Shown here piece after piece: positions 56,009 through 64,000 of a DNA stretch of 64,000 bases. The DNA comes from Sorghum bicolor (Eukaryota > Streptophyta > Magnoliopsida > Poales > Poaceae): positions 19,563,804-19,627,803 of the forward strand of contig NC_012872.2 in NCBI RefSeq assembly GCF_000003195.3, in the 5' to 3' direction. The translations under genes were made by a program, and so were the position numbers. The notes beneath the pieces are model-generated. The model was not told the DNA's origin, made no database searches, and saw only the letters and a list, made by a program, of their open reading frames with translations. How positions within the stretch are numbered: the first letter of the stretch is position 1; every line of letters begins with the position of its first letter.

Positions 56009-57025
56009 TGTCGAGGGTATCGGAAAGGGGTACCCTAACTAACGCACATGACAAGAGCACCCGTGTGTAAATCGAGGTCCCCGACTCGACACTCCCCGGT
56101 CGCACGCACGGTTATCGACGCCCATAGCCTCGAACACGGAAAGAGCATCGTGCGAATCGACAGGGAAACTGGCTCGTACGAATCGAAAGGCCCCGAGCGC
56201 AAGGACGCCGCCCGCCGCCTGACGCGGGCACGGAAACTAGGGCATTTAATGCACCTGTCGCATTCTCACCTAACCTGACAGTCGCGGGAAGCGTGATAGG
56301 GAACAAGCATCCGTCCAATCGTTCTTTTTGCAGCCTTGCCCACCAAACGAGTCAGAGTATAGCAGGGCACAGCAAGGAGGTCGGAACGTCCCGACAAGAC
56401 CCCCCTCGAGACGTCCAAAGTCAGCGCTCTGCCCAGCAAGGCTTTGAGCGGCACCTAACCCTCGAGCAGGCGTGTTCCTTCCCAGAGAAGGGTCGGGCAA
56501 CGGAGGACGGCACCACAACCACTCTGACGCAGCCGCAACCACGACGTACAAGCGTGCAACAGATAAACCGGTCTAGGACGGCACATAGGATCAGGATTCA
56601 GGGGCACGCGTAATCATCATCAAGTTACCAAGACAAGACGGTTTGAGGCGACACCGGTACGGAGGCCTCGAGTAGGTCAGCGCACCACACCCCTATCGAC
56701 CCCTACTCTGTCGCCTATGCATGTAACCTAGGCCTCCCCTTGGAACTATAAAAGGGGAAGCTCAGGAGCGGATACAGAACACAAGACTTACGTAGAAGAG
56801 CTACCATACTTCATCTCCATCCCTCCACCCATACCGACTTGTATTCACCCCTGTACAAGCACTTAGGTGCAAGATAATACAAACATCCCCCCCCGCTGGA
56901 CGTTGGGCCTTCTCTTGCCTGAACCAGGATAAATCTTTGTGTCTTTTCTTGCATCACCAACTGGAAAGGGGAGCACGCACTAGTTTTACTCGTTGGTGTG
57001 ACCCCCCGGGGGGAAAACACCGACA
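56009..57025 (+). repeat. 3' LTR of element C
   Basis: It starts TGTCGAGGGTATCGG and ends AACACCGACA, followed by the CTTAC duplication. TATA box CTATAAAAGG at 56746-56755. Confidence 0.95.
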
Positions 57026-57033
57026 CTTACCTT

Positions 57034-58251
57034 ATGGAAAACCAAGATTCTAAATCAATCTATCAATTTGCAACACCTTCGGTAACTGACCTTTTACCAT
57101 GGGAGTCATCACAGCCTATCCAAACATCCCAGTATAGGTTAAGTTCTAGGTTGATTGCCCTGATTTAAAACCTATATTTTTCAGGAAAGGAAGACGAAAA
57201 CCCTTACCTTCATATTAGAGATTTTGAGCAAACATGTGATTGTCTTCGCATTGAAGGCATTTCTGATAAAACTTTACGTTGGAAGCTTTTTCCTTTTTCT
57301 TTAAGGGGAGAAGCTAGACAATGGTACAGTTAGAAGGTAAGTCAACAACGAGGTGAATGGGGAGTTTTACGAGCCAACTTTTGTCTAGATTTTTATTCCC
57401 TTGACCGTATCGGCGACCTTAGACTCGAAGTCCTATCTTTTAAACAAAAAGATAATGAAACTTTGGGAAAATCCTGGAAACATTTTTCTGATCTTTTAGA
57501 ATCTGGTCCAAACCTTAATCTTGAAGACCCTGTTCTTTTATTTCACTTTTTTCGAGGTCTTCAGAAAGATCATAAACAAATGCTACATACAATGTCTAGA
57601 GGTTCTTTCTTTCGCATCCCTACTGATGATGCTAGAGTGATCCTAGATAGAATCCTAGAAGCTGAGATAGATAATACCCTTCATGATGAAACCCACGAAG
57701 CTGAAGTAGACACTCTGCCAAATTTTCCATCTACTTTAGCTATCTCAAGTTGTGAGCCACAAAAGGAAGAAATTCCACCACCTGATTTCATGCTGGATAT
57801 AGAACCCGATCTTTTTGCCGATTTTGGAAACATTTTAAACTACCATTCTATTAACAGACCCCCAAACGGCCATTTTAGCATTTGTTTACCAAGTGAACAT
57901 CAATTGAGAGAGCTTATCGCAGTCATGAGTAGCGAATGGTTCGAGGAATCACAGCTTTCCTCTGATGTGATCTGTTTGGACACACCCTCTATAACTATAG
58001 GTTGTGCTTATGATTCTGATCAATTTGATGCTCTCTATAATCCTGTTATGGGGATCAACATCATGTCTGAATCTTTTGCACTTAAACTATTTAAAAATTT
58101 GGTTTTAACCCCCACAACAAAAGTCATAAAGGAATCTTCGGGACGATTAGTCCCCAGTCTTGGAATTATTAATGTCCTACCTTTATTGGTAGAAGGCTTC
58201 ATGGTTCATTTAAACTTTTATATCTTTGATACATGGACTTTGACCTGTTGA
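57034..58251 (+). pseudogene. Element D gag and protease N-terminal part (broken)
   Basis: The ATG lies four bases after the C insertion, including its target duplication. The N-terminus, with PWES at residues 22-25, resembles the E frame. Capsid motifs: HIRDFEQTC, RWKLFPFSLRGEARQWY, then LLFHFFRGLQKDHKQML. Stops: TAA 57166 and TAG 57331 in an otherwise constant frame. The protease-like part (about 58000-58250) reads FDALYNPVMGINIMS where active enzymes have D-S/T-G. A one-base shift near 58232 moves on to DLLIGQPFRRL. Confidence 0.82.
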
Positions 58252-58640
58252 TAGGACAACCTTTTAGAAGACTCCATTATGAAGGTCATACTGGAAAGCT
58301 ACACATTTCTTTTAGAAAAACTTTTAAATTTCCCATAACAATTTCTCACTCCTTAAACAATAAGGCCGAGTCTTATCTTTTGCCTGATCCTATGGAGGAG
58401 GTAAAGGTTGCATCTCTAGAGCTTTTAGAAGAACCAGACTTAGAAGACGAAGCTCCTTTCTTCATAGAAGAAGAAGCTGAACCATCTGAACCTGAACCCT
58501 TAGACGAGTTTGCAGAAACGCCTAGACCTCCCATAGAGCTTAAAACATTTCCACCCGGTCTTATTTATGCTTTCCTAAACATTAATCCAGAGTTTCCTAT
58601 GATCATTAGTGATAAACTCACTCAGGAGCAAACTCTGTGA
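58233..58640 (+). pseudogene. Element D protease end and acidic linker
   Basis: It starts FDLLIGQPFRRLHYEG, the usual end of the protease domain, then an acidic stretch (LEDEAPFFIEEEAEPSEPEPL), and ends at TGA 58638. The next frame (58644) continues in phase, so the TGA is a single in-frame stop before reverse transcriptase. Confidence 0.75.
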
Positions 58641-58643
58641 TTA

Positions 58644-60060
58644 ATGACCATTCATGAGAAACATCACTCAGTTTTTGGCTACTCACTCCAAGATCTTATA
58701 GGAATCAGTCCTATGATTTGCACCCATCGTATTCCAACAGATCCTTCTGTTTCACCTTCTCGAGAGCCCCAACGTAGACTTTACAACATGATGAGAGAGG
58801 TAGTTAAAAAGGAAGTGATAAAGTTGCTGCATGCAGGAATTATATATCCTGTGTCGCATAGTGAGTGGGTAAGCCTAGTTCAAGTTGTGCCTAAAAAGGG
58901 AGGCATGACTGTCATTATGAATGAAAAGAACGAGCTAATTCCACAACGCACCGTCACAGGGTGGCGGATGTGCATAGACTATAGAAAACTGAACAAAGCC
59001 ATGAGAAAGGATCATTTCCCTTTACCTTTCATAGATGAGATGCTAGAGCGATTAGCGAACCATTCGTTCTTCTGTTTCTTAGATGGATATTCAGGGTATC
59101 ACCAGATCCCGATCCATCCCGATGATCAAAGCAAAACCATTTTTACATGCCCATATGGAACATATGCTTACCGTAGAATGTCTTTTGGGTTATGTAATGC
59201 ACCAGCTTCTTTTCAAAGATGCATGATATTTTCTGATATGATTGAAGAGATTATGGAAGTTTTCATGGATGATTTCTCCGTTTATGGAAAAACTTTTGAT
59301 AGTTGTCTTGAAACTTAGACAAGGTTTTGCAAAGATGTGAAGAAAAGCACTTAGTCCTTAATTGGGAAAAATGTCATTTTATGGTTAGAGAAGGAATAGT
59401 GCTGGGACACCTAGTGTCTGAAAGAGGTATTGAGGTAGACAAAGCTAAAATTGAAGTAATTGAGCAACTACCTCCACCTATGAATATAAAAGGAATTCGA
59501 AGCTTTCTTGGCCATGCTGGTTTTTATCGCAGATTCATAAAGGATTTTTCATTTATTGCTAGACCACTTACTCTTTTACTAGCTAAGGATGCTCCTTTCG
59601 AATTTGATGATGCATGTCTAACATCTTTCAATTTATTAAAGAAAGCACTCATCTCTGCACCAATCATTCAACCCCCTGATTGGTCGTTGCCTTTTGAAAT
59701 TATGTGTGATGCTAGTGATTATGCTGTGGGGGCAGTTTTGGGACAAACTAAAAATAAGAAGCATCATGCAATTTCTTATGCCACTAAAACTTTGATAGGA
59801 GCTCAACTTAATTATGCAACCACTGAAAAGGAGCTTCTGGTTGTTGTTTTTGCCATTGATAAATTTAGATCTTATTTAGTTGGAGCTAAAATAATTGTTT
59901 ACACTGATCATGCTGCACTAAAATATCTGCTCACTAAAAAAGATGCTAAACCTCGCCTGATTAGATGGATCTTATTACTTCAAGAATTTGACTTAGAAAT
60001 AAAAGATAAAAAGGGGATAGAAAATTCTGTTGCTGATCACTTGTCTAGAATATATTTTAA
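58644..60060 (+). pseudogene. Element D reverse transcriptase and RNase H
   Basis: RT motifs: VVPKKGGMTVI, WRMCIDYRKLNKA, CFLDGYSGYHQIPIHP, FGLCNAPASFQRCM, and the active site FMDD at 59262-59273. A missing base near 59310 (a GAAAC run) shifts the frame; the second part from 59327 has [29 protein letters not shown], then RNase H with [23 protein letters not shown] and [12 protein letters not shown] (all catalytic residues present). A single RNase H and this wording are typical of Athila. Confidence 0.9.
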
Positions 60061-61417
60061 GAGTCCACAGGAAACCCCCATCAATGATTCACTCCGGGAC
60101 GACATGCTCTATGGGATTAACAGGTCTAACCCCTGGTATGCAGATATTGTTAATTTTATGGTTTCAGGGTATGTACCACCAGGAGCAAACAAGAAGAAGC
60201 TTATTCAAGAAAGGCGTTCACATATATGGGATGAGCCATACCTCTTCCGAGTATGCTCTGATGGCTTACTCAGGAGGTGTGTGACCACTGAGGAAGGATG
60301 GAAGATCATCGACAGATGTCATTCATCACCATATGGAGGTCACTATGGAGCATTTCGTACACATTCAAAGATCTGGCAGTGTGGATTCTACTGGCCTACA
60401 ATATATGAAGACACGAAGTAATATATCAGAAGATGTTGGCCATGTCAAAGGCACGGAAACATAAACACGAGGGATGCCATGCCACTCACCAACAACCTTC
60501 AGATTGAGCTCTTTGATGTTTGGGGAATAGATTACATGGGTCCATTTCCCCCATCAAAGAAGTGTGAGTTCATCTTGGTGGCAGTTGACTACGTCTCCAA
60601 GTGGGTAGAGGCATTACCTTGCAAGCATGTCGACAACATCAATTCAAAGAGGATGTTTGAAGAAATTATATTTCCAAGGTTTGGAGTCCCCAGAGTAGTG
60701 ATAAGTGATGGAGGAGCACACTTCATCGACAAACGCTTCAAGCAATATCTATCAAAACATGGAATCCGTCACAACGTCGCTACACCCTACCATCCTCAGA
60801 CAAGTGGCCAAGCAAAGACTTCCAAAAAGCAAATCAAGAATATTCTTCAGAAGACAGTGAATGAAATGGGAATGGCATGAAAAGACAAGTTACCTGATGC
60901 ACTCTGGGCATACCGGACAGCATACAAGACCCCAATTGGAATGTCCCCGTACCAATTGGTGTACGGGAAGACTTGCCACCTACCTGTTGAATTAGAGTTT
61001 AAAGCACACTGGGCCATAAGGAGATGGAATATGGACCTAGATGTCGCTGGAGATCACAGAAGAATGCAACTATCAGAATTGGAAGAATGGCGAGAGAAAG
61101 AATATCACAATTCAAAGATCTATAAAGAAAGAGTCAAAAGGTGGCATGACAAGAGGATCAAGAAGGAGTTCGCACCCGGAGATAAGGTATTACTTTTTAA
61201 TTCCAGGGTGAAGCTTTTCGGGCATGGAAAACTCCGGAGTAAATGGGAAGGACCATTCAAGGTAATCAATTCATCATCCCACGGAGCTATCACTCTTCAA
61301 AATGACGAAGGTACGTTATTCAAGGTAAATGGTCAACGTCTTAAATTATTTTTAGAGCCCAATAAAGAATTAGAAGAGATAGACATAATCCATTTTTACC
61401 TTCCCATGGAGATTTAG
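60061..61417 (+). pseudogene. Element D integrase with mutated catalytic Glu
   Basis: Same frame as RNase H. Zinc-binding part [11 protein letters not shown]...[11 protein letters not shown], broken by TAA 60419. Core: GIDYMGPF (Asp), ISDGGAHF (Asp), then GQAKTSKK, where the catalytic Glu is Lys (AAG, 60815-60817). TGA at 60878. The C-terminal part ([43 protein letters not shown]) is typical of Athila. Not functional as read. Confidence 0.9.
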
Positions 61418-61560
61418 AGCCCAACCTTTTTAATCTGACGTTTTAGGGCCACACATATTTTTTCCTAATAAGTTTTGCATCTAGAAACACGCTCGAGGAA
61501 GCGGGCCCATAGAGGGGCCAGACACAGGGCGGGCGCCCTGATGAAGAGGGCGGGTGATAT
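61418..61560 (+). other. Sequence after D integrase
   Basis: Non-coding by my reading. It carries GGGCGCCC at 61531-61538, as in the E, D and B LTRs, so it probably still belongs to D. The junction with element F material lies somewhere near 61540-61600. Confidence 0.5.
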
Positions 61561-61897
61561 GACCATGCTAGTAAGCAAGATGTCACAAGCTCTAAGTCAA
61601 GCTACAACCACTCAAGTTTTACCTACACCGACACCAGCCCAAGTCATCGATGGACCGGTTACACGTAGTCGTGCAAAGAAGCTACAACAAGAGGTCCACA
61701 CGCTACTTTGTGAGATTCATTTTAACATTAATGAGAATTATATACTACCTAAGTGTTCTACCTTGATTGTACTCAGGTATATAGAAGAAGAGAAGGATGA
61801 ATCGGACCCTGAAGAACGGACCAGTGCAAGTTCTAGAAGAAGTCAAAAACGGACCAGTGGAAGTCAAAAACGGACCAGTACAAAGAAATATTCATAA
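61561..61897 (+). pseudogene. Element F: polyprotein C-terminal tail
   Basis: The open frame (from 61475, ending 61897) includes IDGPVTRSRAKKLQQEV, then FNINENYILPK, a tail I recognise from non-Athila grass gypsy polyproteins (chromovirus-like). The end repeats KRTS(A/G)S three times at about 20-40 base spacing. The remainder of that polyprotein is absent to its left, where Athila sequence of D begins, so it is a fragment. Confidence 0.55.
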
Positions 61898-61989
61898 ATT
61901 TTTACTCACAAAATCTATGAAGGTCCATGAGCACTTGTTGGAAAACTTGATGAGTCTACTTTCCAATGCATCTAGTGGCGACCAGTTTG

Positions 61990-62748
61990 GATACACCATA
62001 TTTCCTGCAGACTAGATTTAGTACAGACTGCTCAGAAGGTCAACAGTCTGTCGTGATAGAAAGTTGGTACAAATTGCTGTGCAAAACTGTACCAATCTAT
62101 AACGTTTCGTGGTGCATGGAATAAATTGCTCGAAAGCTCTTGGATTCTAGTTTCACATCCAAGAAACGATTCGTCATTTGGACTTCCCAATAAAAAGTTA
62201 TGGTCAGTTTATTGCAAACTGCTCTGGAGGCCAACAGTCACGCGAAGCCAGTTCGGGAATCCATTCTGAGGGGTCCTTTCACATTGCCTTCCCTCAGAAA
62301 CTCTATTTCGTTTTCATACCTATCTAGGAGGGTTGTTCCTAGTATAAATACCCCCTACCTCTAAGCTATTAGAAACCTTTGATCATTTGATAAACTACAT
62401 GATATTGCAGTCGCGCTGCTGAGTGCCTTACTCAGCCTTTGTTCTTCCTTGTTCTTCTTGGACTTGTGAAGAGAATCATCTGGGTTCCCCTACTTCGTGC
62501 TCTACAGCTTCCGTTCGGCTACGCCGTATTGTGTGGATTAGTTCCGGATTGTGGTTCTGCGGTCGTTCGGAGATCGAGTCGAAGTCTTCGTGGTTTCGGT
62601 GCCTCTCTCCCCATCGCTTGGTCGCATCCAACCTTTGTCAGGTATAAAGCTAGTTACCCGCTGTTCGCAGCAAGTTATCCTTGTTCTTTTGATCTACTGT
62701 CGTGAAGATCGGGCCACCCTCGTACCGATCCATATCGGTAGCCTATCA
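61990..62748 (+). repeat. LTR of element F (start not resolved)
   Basis: Non-coding, with a TATA box TATAAATA at 62343-62350 and ending CCTATCA before a primer-binding site. The left edge is uncertain (between about 61900 and 62020). Confidence 0.6.
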
Positions 62749-62750
62749 AC

Positions 62751-62763
62751 TGGTATAAAAGCT
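62751..62763 (+). other. Primer-binding site of element F, initiator tRNA-Met type
   Basis: TGGTATAAAAGCT differs from the tRNA-iMet complement TGGTATCAGAGC at two positions within the first twelve bases. Confidence 0.6.
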
Positions 62764-63369
62764 TTCGTTGTCACGGTAGGTCTCATAATTATCCACATAT
62801 CTACCTTTAGTTTATCTATTATTTGTTACTGTTTTGTTCATCACCTATAGTCCACTGAAAAAGCCACAAAAAAAATCCTATAGCCCTTTGACGGTACTGT
62901 TATCTTGTGTTTTGTGTTCATCAAGTTGATAGTCACCCTCTTTACATATATTGTGTTGTGTTTCATTTGTTATCCACACCCCTGTTAGTATAAAAAAGAG
63001 ATAAAAAAGTCAGTGAAAAAAAATCATAGAGAAAAGAGAAAGAACAAAAAAAAAAGTAGAAGAAGAGAAAAGGGGTTATATTCAGATTCTTAGTGATTTA
63101 TATAACAGCAACATTATATCTTTTGAGCACATCCAAACACTTGTTTTCAGTACCGTAGCCTCTCTTGTTTAGCCACCTATAGCTCCACCAAAAACTGAAA
63201 CCAGGACATTTGACTCGTAATCCTTGCGACCTCGAAATCACTTCTATTGTGTTGCTACACTAGCACAATTCACTGTCCTTGAGAACAGGAAAGAGCATTG
63301 GTAAGTAAGAGGTGAGATTGTGTGATTCCACAAATTACCCATTCCACTATATCTTGCATAAGTGCTAAC
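62764..63369 (+). other. Leader of element F
   Basis: No gene. An A/G-rich low-complexity stretch lies at about 62995-63075. Confidence 0.6.
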
Positions 63370-64000
63370 ATGGTAGGATCCAATTCGAGCGTTCGTGGTG
63401 GTCGATATGGAGAAAAAGAAACACTAGTTTCGCGGGCTGAGTTACGCCAACTACAAAACTCACTAGTGGAGGCCATGGAGAAGATGTTTGATGAATGTCT
63501 TCCTGTGGTGCGTGGTCGGGCTAAACAACATAGCTCAGCCAACTCTCGCTGTGTTCTCTTTGGCCATAGTGGACAACATGGAGGAGGTGCTCATGGGCAT
63601 AGCATTCGTCCCCGTGTGCTCATTGATGATGAAGATTACTGTGTGTCCCCCAAAAGAAAAATTCAGCAAGAGTGCCACCAACCAAATTTGAGTGAGAGAA
63701 ATCGAAAGGAAAAGATGAGACATTCCACCATACGTGAGAAAGAGTGGCACCAACCAAAATTCAGTGAGAGAGTTCAAAACAAGAAGATGAGAGATTCCAC
63801 AATTTTTCAGGAGAGCCACAAAATTCTATGTGAGAGTGATCCACAAAAATTGAGAGAAAAAAGAGATGAATCATGTGAGGAATTATTTACTTCTAACATC
63901 ATAATACCTTCTATTCTTGTTCCTTTTGCGATGCAGGTTCATGAAGAAAATGATGTTGTGAATTATAATCAGCCCCCAATCTTTGATGAGAAAGAACAAG
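63370..64000 (+). CDS. Element F gag-like frame, open to the window edge (partial)
   Basis: From ATG 63370 there is no stop in 210 codons to the end of the window. The N-terminus (SSVRGGRYGEKETLVSRAELRQLQNSLVEAMEKMF) resembles grass chromovirus gag starts, which have a glycine-rich opening and TRAELRQL. After about residue 95 it diverges into a Lys/Arg/Glu-rich region with a 72-bp repeat (63676 and 63748, each HQPxxSER...KMRxST). I do not recognise the later part. It may be the gag start of an autonomous element or an altered protein of a non-autonomous one. Confidence 0.65.
   Translation, partial: MVGSNSSVRGGRYGEKETLVSRAELRQLQNSLVEAMEKMFDECLPVVRGRAKQHSSANSRCVLFGHSGQHGGGAHGHSIRPRVLIDDEDYCVSPKRKIQQECHQPNLSERNRKEKMRHSTIREKEWHQPKFSERVQNKKMRDSTIFQESHKILCESDPQKLREKRDESCEELFTSNIIIPSILVPFAMQVHEENDVVNYNQPPIFDEKEQ

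Larger units (their letters stand above)
30270..57025 (+). mobile_element. Element C: Tat-type gypsy retrotransposon carrying an antisense gene
   Basis: LTRs at 30270-31317 and 56009-57025, with a perfect 5-bp duplication CTTAC at 30265-30269 and 57026-57030. It holds gag, protease, reverse transcriptase, two RNase H domains and integrase on the + strand (31376-37695), then an intron-containing gene on the minus strand (55077-38215), then a polypurine tract. Element G is inserted at 41700. The second, archaeal-type RNase H places it in the Tat lineage. All + strand frames are broken. Confidence 0.93.
23285..61500 (+). mobile_element. Element D: Athila-type gypsy retrotransposon, interrupted, right end not resolved
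   Basis: Parts: LTR (23285-23879 and 29514-30142), primer site, leader, gag-protease (57034-58640), reverse transcriptase-RNase H (58644-about 60050) and integrase (to 61417). Insertions are a solo LTR in its LTR and element C in its leader. Left target flank is ATAAC (23280-23284). No 3' LTR of D is seen, so it either lies beyond the window past element F or was lost. It is the only Athila-type element here with polymerase, hence the type of element that could once have mobilised E and B. Confidence 0.88.

Noticed and set aside
1..64000. CRISPR array, tRNA or rRNA genes, bacterial operons
   Set aside because: No regular spaced palindromic repeats and no tRNA or rRNA signature; the primer sites only mimic tRNA 3' ends. 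TATA boxes, GT-AG introns and LTR elements show a plant nuclear genome.

Overview
This window is eukaryotic plant DNA, almost certainly from a large-genome grass. I see no ordinary host gene, no tRNA or rRNA gene and no CRISPR array. Nearly all of it is LTR retrotransposons of the Ty3/gypsy group, inserted one inside another. Family names (Tat, Athila, chromovirus-like) come from recognising motifs by eye; no database search was run.

Nesting, outermost first. Element A (Tat-type, + strand, from 1) is cut by a hAT-like DNA element (1995-3025, 8-bp target duplication), by element E (4532-12134, non-autonomous, Athila-like LTRs), and by element B (14081 onward, minus strand, Athila-like, gag-protease plus an extra gene, no reverse transcriptase). 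The 5' LTR of B is cut at 23285 by element D (Athila-type, + strand, gag-pol at 57034-61417). The 5' LTR of D holds a 5.6-kb probable solo LTR (23880-29508, duplication AGATC). The leader of D, four bases before its gag start codon, holds element C (30270-57025, Tat-type, duplication CTTAC). C holds element G (41700-54133, Tat-type, duplication AAGCC). The right end (about 61.5 kb to 64 kb) has pieces of a further element F: a polyprotein tail, an LTR, a primer-binding site and a gag frame that runs off the window.

All gag-pol frames of A, C, D and G are broken by stops and single-base shifts, many of them CGA to TGA or CAG to TAG, as expected from cytosine methylation decay. C has lost the first integrase Asp and D the integrase Glu.

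The most interesting content is three accessory genes that look like separate transcription units inside the retrotransposons. C and G each carry, between integrase and 3' LTR, a gene on the antisense strand with its own TATA box and five GT-AG introns whose junctions keep the reading frame. The gene in G encodes a plant mobile domain-like protein, the gene in C a protein like the 'putative gypsy type transposon' family (PF04195), and both end in coiled coils. B carries a sense-strand ATHILA-family gene with an internal TATA box and a 5' untranslated intron. Because the antisense introns cannot be spliced from the genomic RNA, the elements can keep them through retrotransposition. G sits inside intron 1 of the antisense gene of C.
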